From Sediminibacterium sp. (GTDB lineage: Bacteria; Bacteroidota; Bacteroidia; Chitinophagales; Chitinophagaceae), in contig JAGOAO010000001.1 of assembly GCA_017983845.1 (NCBI GenBank), positions 72,136 to 136,135 on the forward strand: a DNA stretch of 64,000 nt, written 5' to 3'. Both the position numbers and the translations under genes were made by a program. The notes under the pieces were generated by a model, which made no database searches, was not told the DNA's origin, and saw nothing but the letters and a program-made list of their open reading frames with translations. Every line of letters starts with the position of its first letter. Position 1 is the first letter of the stretch. Below, piece after piece: positions 16,187 through 24,754 of this stretch.

Positions 16187-17419
16187 CTAAAATGCTTTTC
16201 TCATTAATGGATAATCGTCTTTTAGGTTTTCAGGAGTAATGCTCGGAATAATCTTTTCTGTCTTATCCATTAATGATGTGATAAAACTTCTAAAAAGCAT
16301 CATGGCTGCTGGATATTTTTCAATTATCATTGAATACATACTTATAGGTCGGTAAGGAATATCGCCAATTTTATTTTTATTAATATCATACCCTTCATAT
16401 TTATCCCAATAGTTATAATTAAATTTATTCAAAACCAAGCTTCCATTAGTTCCAACGTCGAATGTGTTACCGATGAAGTTGTTTCGTGTAACATTGATAT
16501 CCATACAACTTGCTTGTATTTTCATACCCCAGCCATTATTTAAAAAGGAATTGTTATTAACTTGAATCCTTGATACTCCTTCCATAAATATGCCTGTGGT
16601 ATTTTTCTCGAATATATTACCCTTAATATGACTATCTGAAATTTCTTTTAACAACAACCCGTAAGCGGCATCTCCCCAATTTTCAAGGAAATGATTATTA
16701 ACCATTGTCACACCGTGCGAATACATGACTGCTACCCCTGCACCGTTATCTAAAAAGGTATTAGCCACATATATATCGTTATTAGAAAACATAAAATGCA
16801 AACCATACCGTATATTTTTGGTTGTTTTATTTCGATAAATTTCAGAATTTGTAACAAACTCAAAATAGATCCCGTCTCTATGGCCAGTGACTTCGTTATC
16901 AGAAATAATTAAGCTATCTGACTTCCAACAATGAATGCCATTACCACTTTGTTGTTCTTCAATGTTATATGCATAGAATTTGTTATTTCTTACGACACAT
17001 TTTTTACCATATTGTATATAAATTCCAAAATGAGTGTCATCGAGTATATTTTTTTGAATAACTGCGCCGCTACAATGATATACTTTTATGCCAGCATAGT
17101 CCTCAATATCCGATGCCCCGGCACGTATTAGTTTAAACCCTTCAACAACTACGTCGTTTGCTTTAATTGAAATGATTTCAAATTTTTTCTCGCCATCTAG
17201 CACAGGATAGTTTAACCCTTTTAATAATACTTTTTTATAAATTATAATATTACCTTCTTTGTAATAACCAGGGGCTACAAGAATGGTATCTCCGGAAAGC
17301 GCTAAACTTATTGCTTTCTTTATAGACTTAACAGGACTTTTCCCGCCAACATTTATGGTATTTGCAGTTACGCTTACACTTAACGAGATAAATACTAGTA
17401 TAATATAGAATTTCCTCAT
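16187..17419 (-). CDS. nosD: NosD, periplasmic copper-maturation protein
   Basis: A 410-residue secreted protein (signal MRKFYIILVFISLSVSVTAN) made of parallel beta-helix repeats. Many NN and NxF/I turns recur every ~23 residues (VIQKNILDD, CVVRNNKFY, LIISDNEVTG, IYRNKTTKN, VNNNSFLNNGW), as in pectate-lyase-like NosD. NYWDKYEGYDINKNKIGDIPY near residue 345 is the family's C-terminal signature. NosD receives copper from NosL and docks with NosZ in the periplasm. It overlaps the nosL fusion by 4 bases (ATGA). Confidence 0.92.
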   Translation of the reverse strand: MRKFYIILVFISLSVSVTANTINVGGKSPVKSIKKAISLALSGDTILVAPGYYKEGNIIIYKKVLLKGLNYPVLDGEKKFEIISIKANDVVVEGFKLIRAGASDIEDYAGIKVYHCSGAVIQKNILDDTHFGIYIQYGKKCVVRNNKFYAYNIEEQQSGNGIHCWKSDSLIISDNEVTGHRDGIYFEFVTNSEIYRNKTTKNIRYGLHFMFSNNDIYVANTFLDNGAGVAVMYSHGVTMVNNHFLENWGDAAYGLLLKEISDSHIKGNIFEKNTTGIFMEGVSRIQVNNNSFLNNGWGMKIQASCMDINVTRNNFIGNTFDVGTNGSLVLNKFNYNYWDKYEGYDINKNKIGDIPYRPISMYSMIIEKYPAAMMLFRSFITSLMDKTEKIIPSITPENLKDDYPLMRKAF

Positions 17420-18438
17420 TCAGTTATTGTATGCCATTTATGCAGTGTGCCGGTATTTTTTTCTAAAAAATGCTTCATGTCGTCTTCTTTTGCAAATGCA
17501 ACTAAGTGGCCATTCATGGGTCCTTTTATAGTTTCACTTTTTACAATAAAAGCGTCGTCAGCGTTAATTAGTTGATGAGTGCCCGTATAGTCAACTAAGT
17601 AGTGATTTTTGATGTCATTTTTTTTGACTTCCTTTGACTTTATGAACGCTATCATACAAACTGCGTCATCAAAAATAAACATCTTGCCTTTTTTAGTGAC
17701 TAACTCCGCACCAAATCTATTATCAGTAATGTTCATCTTACAATGAGCGCAATTATCCCTGGTCATATTAATAGGTCTAGGCCCAGTTTCGCAGGCTGAA
17801 AAAGAAATTAATACTAATAGGAATGCTGTATTTTTAGCAACATTATTTAGAGATTTTCTTTTTTTTTGTATACGAAGTTCAACTACAATAAGGACTACTA
17901 ATAGAAGTCCAACTAATATAAAAATTATCCCTCCTATATCAGGCATAGAATAAGCACCAAAATTTAGCAATTGTTTGTACCCTATAAGTGGGGGCTGATA
18001 GGACATTCCTGGCACTTTAATGGCGGCATCTGGATTTAGATTGTGGCCATAATCATACTCCCATCTCCAAAAATCAACCATTGCTATTATACCGAAACTT
18101 ACAAACAATGCTAAAAGTGTTATTAATAATTTTCGATTTGCTAAAATAGCCGTGAGTATAAACAAACCTGAAAAAAAGACAATGAAATAAGGAATGATCT
18201 TAAATTCAATAAAATCTTCATTATGCAACGTCTTCATTCCGATATAATGGTTTAGTCCGTTTATAATATCAACATTTCCTCCTAATTTATTAGCATAAAT
18301 ATACATACTCAATCCTTCTGGATACTGAGGAGCATCTAGAGATATCCCCCAAATTGGTACATACAATACCGCTAATAATAAAACCCCTCCAATTAATAAG
18401 GCTATTCTTGTTATAGGGGTAAGCTTTTCAGTCGTCAT
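17416..18438 (-). CDS. nosL: NosL copper chaperone fused to a membrane domain
   Basis: A 340-residue protein. Residues 1-190 form a membrane domain with about four helices and an extracytoplasmic loop (YPEGLSMYIYANKLGG, then DFWRWEYDYGHNLNPDAA); in other Bacteroidota nos clusters a protein like this is encoded by a separate gene upstream of nosL. From residue ~200 a new hydrophobic stretch leads to SFSAC (Cys216), a relic of the NosL lipoprotein signal, followed by the NosL domain with NCAHCKM (Cys230, Cys233, Met235) for Cu(I) binding and FDDAVCMIAF. It should pass copper to NosD. No frameshift separates the parts. Confidence 0.85.
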   Translation of the reverse strand: MTTEKLTPITRIALLIGGVLLLAVLYVPIWGISLDAPQYPEGLSMYIYANKLGGNVDIINGLNHYIGMKTLHNEDFIEFKIIPYFIVFFSGLFILTAILANRKLLITLLALFVSFGIIAMVDFWRWEYDYGHNLNPDAAIKVPGMSYQPPLIGYKQLLNFGAYSMPDIGGIIFILVGLLLVVLIVVELRIQKKRKSLNNVAKNTAFLLVLISFSACETGPRPINMTRDNCAHCKMNITDNRFGAELVTKKGKMFIFDDAVCMIAFIKSKEVKKNDIKNHYLVDYTGTHQLINADDAFIVKSETIKGPMNGHLVAFAKEDDMKHFLEKNTGTLHKWHTITE

Positions 18439-18497
18439 AATAAATATTATTTAAAAGGAAGACAAGCATAAAGCCTGTCTTCCCAAAAAAAACCAAA

Positions 18498-20486
18498 CTA
18501 TTTTTTTCCGTCTGCTTTTGGCATGTTAGTGCCATGGCTGTATGTTAATGGAACATTGCTTCCGGCAGGAGAAACTCTCACATAGCCTTGCATTTCTTGA
18601 TGTAACGCACTGCAGAAGTCTGTGCAATAAATTGGCACAATACCTACTTTATTTGGAGTCCACTTTAATGTCTGTGTTTCACCTGGCATAATTAATAGTT
18701 CAGCAGTAGCGGCACCTTTAATACCAAATCCATGAGGGACATCCCAATCTTGTTCCAAATTGGTGACATGGAAGTAAACATCGTCCCCAATTTTAACCCC
18801 TTCAATATTATCTGGTGAGAAGTGGGACCTTATTGAAGTCATGTAAACGTGTACCTCTTTACCTTGTCTAACTACTTTAGTAGTAGATTCACCCTTGGCA
18901 GCATATTTATGTTTATTATCTTCTAATTTGAAAAATTTAAGGCTATTCTTCTTTATTAAATCAGCAGGTGCAATTTGGGCATAATGTGGTTCTCCAATTG
19001 TAGGAAAATCTAAAATCATTTGCATTTTGTCCCCACTAATGTCATACAACTGAGCACTCTGAGTTAATTCTGGTCCTGTAGGTAAATACCTGTCCTTGGT
19101 AATTTTATTATATGCTACTAAATATTTGCCATTAGGCGTTTTAGTATCCCCACCAGCAACAGTTAAGTGACCCACTGAATAATAAGTAGGTACACGATCC
19201 AATATTTTTAAGTCCTTAATATTCCATTTAACAATTTCAGAGGAAACAAAGAAAGAAGTATACGCATTACCTTTATTGTCAAACTCGGTATGCAATGGTC
19301 CTAGACCAGGTTTTTTTACCTCACCGTATAATACAGACTCATACTTTAAAACAGGAATTCCATCAAATTCGCCAATAAAATCTTTTGCTTTTATTGCCTT
19401 CATCATTTTTTCGTAAGCAAACACAGGAATAGTTGCAGCTAATTTGCCACTTCCTACAAAGTATTCGCCAGTAGGGCTCACGTCAATTCCGTGTGGTGAC
19501 TTTGGACATGGAATAAAGTAACAAAGGTCTTTCAATTCTTTAGCATCAAGTACAATAACTTCCGTCTTTATTTCAGAAGTTGCAGTATGTGTTACATCTG
19601 AATAGGTATTATGCGCATAACGAACTTTCTGTTTTTTCCCTTTTCCAGCCTTTAAATATTCTTCTGCTTTTTTCCAGTTTACAGCCAAGATAAAGTCTTT
19701 ATCTTTTTGTGATGCATTTACTTCAAGTAAAGTATTTGCTTGTTCTGTGTTATAAGTTGAAAAAAAGAACCAGCCATGTGAAACTCCCTTGCCAGCTCTA
19801 CTTAAATCAAAATTAAAACCAGGCGCTTCAATTTGAAATGCTAACTCCATCTTGCCGTCTTCTTTGGCAACACTTATAAAACTTAATGTTCCTTTAAAGT
19901 TTTCCTTGTAGCTATTAATTGGCACATCGCCATTTTTATCATCCGGAGGAACACTAAACCTAGTTCCAGCAACAACATATTCAGTATTTTCTGTCAAAAA
20001 AGGAGAAGAGTGATTTCCTGCACTATTTGGTAATTCTATAATTTCGGCAGTCCTAAACGTTGTTAAATCTATACGTGCTACCCGTGGCGTATTATTAGCA
20101 TTTCCAAATGCCCACTTACCATCATATTCCCCACCCACTCTTGAAAGTTGTACATGGTGTAAGTCATCCCAAGGAATAATACCATGAGAAGTATTTAACA
20201 TTGGCTTCGATTCTTCACTATAGCCATACCCTTTTTCTGGATCTACAGAAAATACAGGAATCACCCTAAGTAAGCGTCCAGAAGGTAGTCCATAAACACT
20301 CATTTGCCCACTAAAACCACCTGATACGAAATTGTAAAATTCATCGTATTTGCCAGGTGCAACATATACTTTTCCGGCGGCATCTGCACTAACTGCATTG
20401 CTTGAATTTTTCGGCTTACATGAACCGAAAAGTGCTAAAAGTAAAAAGGTAGAAAAGCCAATTTTTATTAGTCTTAATTTTTTCAT
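18498..20486 (-). CDS. nosZ: Nitrous-oxide reductase, clade II (Sec-type)
   Basis: A 662-residue NosZ that reduces N2O to N2. The N-terminus is a Sec or lipoprotein-like signal (LLLALFGSCKPKN), not a Tat RR motif, which places it in clade II. The beta-propeller carries CuZ histidines in DLHHVQLSRVGGEYDGKW-type sequence (DxHHxQ), PHGIDVSPTG, GPLHTEFDN and GEPHYAQI. The C-terminal cupredoxin domain has the CuA ligands C621-x3-C625-x3-H629-x2-M632 (CTDFCSALHQEM). All ligand motifs are intact, so the enzyme should be active. It follows the cytochrome c gene by 40 bases and leads the nosL-D-F-Y genes. Confidence 0.97.
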   Translation of the reverse strand: MKKLRLIKIGFSTFLLLALFGSCKPKNSSNAVSADAAGKVYVAPGKYDEFYNFVSGGFSGQMSVYGLPSGRLLRVIPVFSVDPEKGYGYSEESKPMLNTSHGIIPWDDLHHVQLSRVGGEYDGKWAFGNANNTPRVARIDLTTFRTAEIIELPNSAGNHSSPFLTENTEYVVAGTRFSVPPDDKNGDVPINSYKENFKGTLSFISVAKEDGKMELAFQIEAPGFNFDLSRAGKGVSHGWFFFSTYNTEQANTLLEVNASQKDKDFILAVNWKKAEEYLKAGKGKKQKVRYAHNTYSDVTHTATSEIKTEVIVLDAKELKDLCYFIPCPKSPHGIDVSPTGEYFVGSGKLAATIPVFAYEKMMKAIKAKDFIGEFDGIPVLKYESVLYGEVKKPGLGPLHTEFDNKGNAYTSFFVSSEIVKWNIKDLKILDRVPTYYSVGHLTVAGGDTKTPNGKYLVAYNKITKDRYLPTGPELTQSAQLYDISGDKMQMILDFPTIGEPHYAQIAPADLIKKNSLKFFKLEDNKHKYAAKGESTTKVVRQGKEVHVYMTSIRSHFSPDNIEGVKIGDDVYFHVTNLEQDWDVPHGFGIKGAATAELLIMPGETQTLKWTPNKVGIVPIYCTDFCSALHQEMQGYVRVSPAGSNVPLTYSHGTNMPKADGKK

Positions 20487-20526
20487 AAAAAAGGGATTTA
20501 AAATTTATAAGTTATTTTTTGGGAAA

Positions 20527-20997
20527 CTATTTTTTTGCATCGTTCTTGCGCATAAACTCGTAAACATTTCTTGCGTCTTCATCAGAAATATTTTGATTAG
20601 GCATACGTACTAAACAAATTTCTAGCTGCGCTTGAATTTTAGGATCCTTATCAATCATAGGATCCGGGTTAGTAGCAAAGTTCATAATCCATTCAGCCTT
20701 AAAACGATTGGTTACTCCTTTCCAACCTGGACCAACTAATTTTTCGTCCGTTGTTTTGTGACAAGAACTACATTTCACAGTATATACTTTTTCGCCATCT
20801 GTAGCTTTTGCCTCATCAATTGTTGGGCTTACTTCTACATGGGTAAACTTACCCTCACCTCGTTCAGGATCGTAATCGCTTTTATTAGCAGCAGTAGCAG
20901 TTGTCTGACTATCAGAAGGGGCAGTGGTATTACTTTCTGGACTACCACAAGCATATAACACTATCAATACTGTTAAAGACCCAAGTATTTTTTTCAT
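20527..20997 (-). CDS. Mono-haem cytochrome c lipoprotein of the nos operon
   Basis: A 156-residue exported class I cytochrome c. A lipoprotein signal ends in VLYACGS, followed by a Ser/Thr/Ala-rich linker. The haem site is CSSCH near residue 77 and the axial Met is in CLVRMPNQNISDED near residue 134; VGPGWKGVTNR is typical of the family. As first gene of the operon, 40 bases before nosZ, it is the probable electron donor to NosZ, as in clade II clusters where small cytochromes replace NosR-dependent transfer. The promoter upstream carries a Crp/Fnr-type box. Confidence 0.9.
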   Translation of the reverse strand: MKKILGSLTVLIVLYACGSPESNTTAPSDSQTTATAANKSDYDPERGEGKFTHVEVSPTIDEAKATDGEKVYTVKCSSCHKTTDEKLVGPGWKGVTNRFKAEWIMNFATNPDPMIDKDPKIQAQLEICLVRMPNQNISDEDARNVYEFMRKNDAKK

Positions 20998-21025
20998 ATA
21001 ATTTGTTTTGTTTTAAATGATTATA

Positions 21026-21068
21026 CAAGATTAGTTGAAGCATCATTTTCATCTTATGCGTACAGTCA
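21026..21068 (-). promoter_or_regulatory. Crp/Fnr-type promoter of the cytochrome c-nos operon
   Basis: On the minus strand TGACTGTACGCATAA starts at 21068, and TAATCTTG ends at 21026 (one mismatch to TAnnTTTG). The centre of the 12-bp box is 36.5 nt from the last -7 base. The right half-site equals those at 13600 and 21827. A start site near 21019 would put the box at about -43. Confidence 0.65.
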
Positions 21069-21155
21069 TATCGTGGGTTTCTAAAATAAAATAGCATGGA
21101 TAATTTAATAAAAAGAACTGATAATCAATACATTAACAACTAATTTGATTGTATA

Positions 21156-21198
21156 TGATTCTGGTCATGCATATATTAGTACAATGAAAATAAATTTG
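21156..21198 (+). promoter_or_regulatory. Crp/Fnr-type promoter of the regulator gene
   Basis: TGATTCTGGTCA at 21156-21167 and a perfect -7 element TAAATTTG at 21191-21198, with the same 36.5-nt spacing. It suggests the regulator activates its own gene. The divergent nos promoter lies 88 bp away in the same intergenic region. Confidence 0.7.
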
Positions 21199-21226
21199 AA
21201 TATGATTAAAAATATTGAAATTTAAA

Positions 21227-21829
21227 ATGGTTATAGATATAGATACTTTGTTGGCTTGGGGTGGAGTATATAAACAAGTCGCACCAGGAGATGTCATTTT
21301 CACTGAAGGTTCAGAATGCTACTATTACCATCAAGTGGTAAGCGGACTGGTTAGATGGGTAAATATAGACGAGGAGGGAAGAGAGTATATTCAAACACTC
21401 ATAGAAAAAGGGGAATGTTTTGGGGAAATACCGTTATTTGACAACGAACCATATGCGGCAACGGCAATCGCTGAAGAAAATGTCATAATCATTAAACTGA
21501 GAAAAACAACCTTTGTTCAGCTTATAAAGGAAAAACCCGAGATCCATTTTAAATTAAGCGTTGTCATGGCAAAACGAATTCGGTTTAGATTTCTATTGCT
21601 GAAATCAATCGCCTACCAATCGCCAGAGACACGTGTTAAAGCTTTATTGAATTATCTAAAAAATGAAAAAAAACATTTTTGTGCAAAATGTAACCAAGTA
21701 ATGTTAACAAGACAACAAATCGCAGACATGACTGCTTTAAGGGTAGAAACTGTCATTCGGATAATGAGGATTATGCACGACAAAGAAGAAATTCGTATTG
21801 AAAAAGGTAAAGTATACCATAAACTATGA
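21227..21829 (+). CDS. Crp/Fnr family transcriptional regulator
   Basis: A 200-residue regulator from the ATG at 21227; a TTG four codons earlier is an alternative, but the promoter leaves room for the ATG. The N-terminal cyclic-nucleotide-binding-like barrel has GDVIFTEGSECYYYHQVVSG and GECFGEIPLFD; the C-terminal winged helix has LTRQQIADMTALRVETVIR as recognition helix. The four-Cys pattern of oxygen-sensing FNR is absent; only a CAKC pair near residue 145 stands out. A DNR-like NO or haem response is possible but unproved. Its position inside the nos unit and the repeated TGA-N6-TCA boxes nearby make it the likely regulator of the whole unit. Confidence 0.9.
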   Translation: MVIDIDTLLAWGGVYKQVAPGDVIFTEGSECYYYHQVVSGLVRWVNIDEEGREYIQTLIEKGECFGEIPLFDNEPYAATAIAEENVIIIKLRKTTFVQLIKEKPEIHFKLSVVMAKRIRFRFLLLKSIAYQSPETRVKALLNYLKNEKKHFCAKCNQVMLTRQQIADMTALRVETVIRIMRIMHDKEEIRIEKGKVYHKL

Positions 21830-21869
21830 TTAAACGCATAACCAGGTTGTTAATTGTAAAATAAATTTG
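21827..21869 (+). promoter_or_regulatory. Crp/Fnr-type promoter overlapping the regulator stop codon
   Basis: TGATTAAACGCATAA begins with the TGA stop of the regulator gene (21827-21829) and is followed by a perfect TAAATTTG at 21862-21869. The spacing is again 36.5 nt. It would drive the membrane-protein gene starting at 21888. The expected position was predicted from the other sites before the box was read, which strengthens the case. Confidence 0.7.
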
Positions 21870-21887
21870 TGTCCAAATAACACGAAT

Positions 21888-23105
21888 ATGAAAAGTCCTG
21901 CTCAATTCTGGTTGAGAATTTCCTTTATAAATTTATTAATAATTTCAATACTTGGCGTTGTCTTACGTTACAAAATAGCGTTTCCATTGCATTTTATAGA
22001 CCAAAAGAAACTATTACACGGTCACTCTCATTTTGCTTTTTCGGGTTGGATTACTCAAACCATCATGGTTTTATTATTTTACACGCTTTCGAAATACCTG
22101 CATGAAAATTTATTTACTCGTTATAAATTATTTTTGTGGGTAAACCTCATTACAGCATATGGGATGCTTATTGCGTTCCCGATACAAGGTTACGGATTTG
22201 TATCAATTTCGTTTTCAACACTATCTGTTCTTAATGGATTTGTATTCACTATATATTTTTGGAAAGACTTAAATAGGACAAAATTAAAACTACCAAGTTT
22301 TCTTTGGTATAAAGCAGCATTAATATTCAATGTTATTTCATCAGTTGGGGCGTTTAGTTTGGCTTATTTAATGGCTACGAAAAATGCAAACCAAACTAGT
22401 TATTTACTATCGGTTTATGGCTACTTGCATTTTCAATATAATGGATGGTTTTTCTTTGCCTGTATGGGCTTATTCATTTCTAAAATTGAAGATATAAAGG
22501 GTTATGCTAAACAAATAAATCTTGTTTTTTGGTTATTTTCATTAGCCTGTATTCCCGCATATTTATTATCGGCATTATGGTTAAAACTGCCGCAGGCATT
22601 GTATGTAGTGGTTGTTTTGGCTGCATTTAGTCAACTTGTAGGCTCCATTATACTAGTAAAAAGTACTGTTGGAAAAGATATATACAATATTATTTCATTT
22701 TCCAAGAATGCGATTGTAATAATGGCTTTATCAGCGATTGCCTTGAGTATTAAAATAGCATTACAAACAATTTCTATTATACCATCATTGAGCCAAATTT
22801 CATTTGGATTTCGGCCAATCGTGATTGGATATTTGCACCTCATGCTTTTAGGTGTCATTAGTTTATTCCTCATTGGGTTTGTATTAGGGAATAAACTAAT
22901 TGCAATTAATAAATATTTTACAATTGGGGTATTTGTATTTGTTGTAGGGATTATTGTTAATGAATTTTTGCTACTATGGCAGGGGGTAAAATCAATTAGT
23001 TATATTGGAGTAGAAAACATGAATGTGTATTTATTTGTGGCCGCTATTGTTATGTTTTCAGGTTTATTATTGTTGAATTACGGAATAATCCGTAAAAATA
23101 AGTAA
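21888..23105 (+). CDS. Multi-pass haem-copper-oxidase/NnrS-like membrane protein
   Basis: A 405-residue protein from the ATG at 21888 with about 12 transmembrane helices. Conserved-looking histidines sit inside helices: LLHGHSHFAFSGWITQ near residue 40, YGYLHFQYNGWFFF near 185 and GYLHLMLLGVISL near 310. This pattern recalls haem-binding membrane proteins of the NnrS and oxidase subunit I type, which are linked to NO and denitrification, but the six-His set of a true oxidase is not evident. It has its own Crp/Fnr-type promoter and lies between the regulator and ric. A role in NO tolerance is inferred from context only. Confidence 0.6.
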   Translation: MKSPAQFWLRISFINLLIISILGVVLRYKIAFPLHFIDQKKLLHGHSHFAFSGWITQTIMVLLFYTLSKYLHENLFTRYKLFLWVNLITAYGMLIAFPIQGYGFVSISFSTLSVLNGFVFTIYFWKDLNRTKLKLPSFLWYKAALIFNVISSVGAFSLAYLMATKNANQTSYLLSVYGYLHFQYNGWFFFACMGLFISKIEDIKGYAKQINLVFWLFSLACIPAYLLSALWLKLPQALYVVVVLAAFSQLVGSIILVKSTVGKDIYNIISFSKNAIVIMALSAIALSIKIALQTISIIPSLSQISFGFRPIVIGYLHLMLLGVISLFLIGFVLGNKLIAINKYFTIGVFVFVVGIIVNEFLLLWQGVKSISYIGVENMNVYLFVAAIVMFSGLLLLNYGIIRKNK

Positions 23106-23120
23106 ATAAAAGGTCAAAGC

Positions 23121-23163
23121 TGATTTCAGTCATATGGATACAATTATTATAATTTGAATTTTG
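23121..23163 (+). promoter_or_regulatory. Crp/Fnr-type promoter of ric
   Basis: TGATTTCAGTCA at 23121-23132 and GAATTTTG at 23156-23163 (TAnnTTTG with the first base changed), spacing 36.5 nt. The predicted start site near 23170 requires the ATG at 23178 rather than the TTG at 23154 as start codon. Confidence 0.65.
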
Positions 23164-23177
23164 AAAAAAAATATAAA

Positions 23178-23891
23178 ATGAATAATTTAAAAGAAAAAAG
23201 TTTAAAAAGTATTGTATTAGCTCATCACGAATACATTCCAGTGTTAGAAAAATATAGTATGGACTTTTGCTGCAGAGGCAGTAAAACACTGAACGAATCT
23301 TGTATTGAGAAAAATATTCCACTTGACGATCTTTTAGCCGAGTTAGCACTTTCTATAATAAAAAACGAGACATCGATGCCCTTCGCCGAAATGAGTGCTG
23401 AACAACTAGTCTCATATATCCAAATACATCACCATTTTTATGTACGAAATAATATACCCACTATAAAAAATCATTTAGAAAAAATTGTATCTAAACATGG
23501 GCCTAAATACCCAAATATGATTAAAGTGGCTGAACTATTTAATGAGGTAGCGGCTGAACTATTGCCACATATGGACAAGGAAGAAGCTATTTTATTCCCA
23601 AGAATTAAAGCCGTATGCTCAACAGCATCAGGAAGCCAAGCTAGTCAATTAACAGAGGGTTACATTGACGCTCCGATACAAGTTATGGAGTTGGAACACG
23701 AAAAGGCAGGCGATATCATGTACGAAATTAGGTCATTAACAAATGGTTATACCCCACCTGAAACTGCCTGTACAACACACAGAATTTGCCTGGAAGAACT
23801 AAAAGCATTTGAAGTAGATTTACACCAACATGTTCATTTAGAAAATAATATTTTATTCCCAATGGCTCAAAAAAAGTTCGCAACTACCTAA
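23178..23891 (+). CDS. ric: RIC/ScdA iron-sulphur cluster repair di-iron protein
   Basis: A 237-residue protein. The N-terminal DUF542 domain has HHEYIPVLEKYSMDFCCRGSKTL, with the paired Cys that are family-typical. A hemerythrin-like domain follows with di-iron ligands in IQIHHHFYVRNN, LPHMDKEEAILFPR, MELEHEKAG and HQHVHLENNILFP. RIC proteins release iron for repair of Fe-S clusters damaged by NO or peroxide. Placement in a nos regulon, with a Crp/Fnr-type box upstream, fits nitrosative defence. The start ATG at 23178 is chosen from the promoter position. Its end overlaps the convergent GH3 remnant by 3 bases. Confidence 0.92.
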   Translation: MNNLKEKSLKSIVLAHHEYIPVLEKYSMDFCCRGSKTLNESCIEKNIPLDDLLAELALSIIKNETSMPFAEMSAEQLVSYIQIHHHFYVRNNIPTIKNHLEKIVSKHGPKYPNMIKVAELFNEVAAELLPHMDKEEAILFPRIKAVCSTASGSQASQLTEGYIDAPIQVMELEHEKAGDIMYEIRSLTNGYTPPETACTTHRICLEELKAFEVDLHQHVHLENNILFPMAQKKFATT

Positions 23892-24742
23892 TCAATTACA
23901 AATTCGGTGGTGATTCTATTGTCATTTGAGTTGCCACCGAATATTAATTTATATTTCCCAGGGTATAATTTCCATTTACTTTCAGGCAAGTCCCATTTAT
24001 ACAATTCACTCACTGCAATTTTAGCTTGAATGTTTTTTGCTTGTCCTTTGTTTAAATTAACTCGTTTGAAAAATTTCAATTCTTTAAGGGGCATTCTTTC
24101 GTAATTCGGAAATTCAATATAGCCTTGTACTATTTCATCTCCTGCAAATTTACCTGTGTTTTTTAGACTTATCGATGCACTAATCGTATCGCCAGATTTG
24201 TAATTTTTTGCAGCAGCTGTTATTAAAGCATAATCAAACTTTGTATAGCTTAATCCAAAACCAAAAGGATACTGAATGGGTCCATTAAAATATCGATAAG
24301 TTCTCCCCTTCATTGCATAACTAGTATATGTTGGCAAATCATTTGTTGATTTGTAAAAAGTAATTGGCAAACGACCTGAAGGAGAAACTTTTCCAAATAC
24401 AATATCTGCAAGTGCATTGCCTCCTTGTTCTCCCGGGTACCACGCAAAAATAATAGCATCCGCATAGGGTTCAATAGCAGCTATATCCACATTACTACCG
24501 GCAGTAATTACAGCAATGATTGGCGTTTTAACACCTGCCCTTAATTTTTTCATAAAGGCCATCTCGCTGGCTGGTAGGTTTATATTTATTTTATCCCCTC
24601 CTGATGCTGATAAAAAAGCATCCCCAGCTTCTCCTTCTAAAACAGGCGATAAGCCAATTACTGCAATCGTAATAGCAGCATTGCTTGCTGCCCAAATACC
24701 TCCAACCATTCCAGTACTTCCTACAATAACGACTTTCTTCAT
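23888..24742 (-). pseudogene. Truncated GH3 glycosidase with a foreign N-terminus
   Basis: A 284-residue frame. From about residue 20 it is the C-terminal half of a glycoside hydrolase family 3 enzyme: IAVIGLSPVLEGEAGD, a FAWYPGEQGGNALADIVFGKVSPSGRLP segment, the PFGFGLSYTKF signature and a fibronectin-III-like end. The N-terminal GH3 barrel, which holds the catalytic nucleophile, is missing (full enzymes have 700-900 residues). The first ~16 residues (KKVVIVGSTGMVGGI) look instead like the start of an NAD-binding Rossmann protein, so the frame appears to be a fusion of two gene fragments. Catalysis is not expected. Confidence 0.75.
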
Positions 24743-24754
24743 TCTTTAATTTAT

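Noticed and set aside
23154..23177. TTG start of ric eight codons earlier
   Set aside because: The bases coincide with the predicted -7 element and start site of its promoter, so they would not be in the mRNA.
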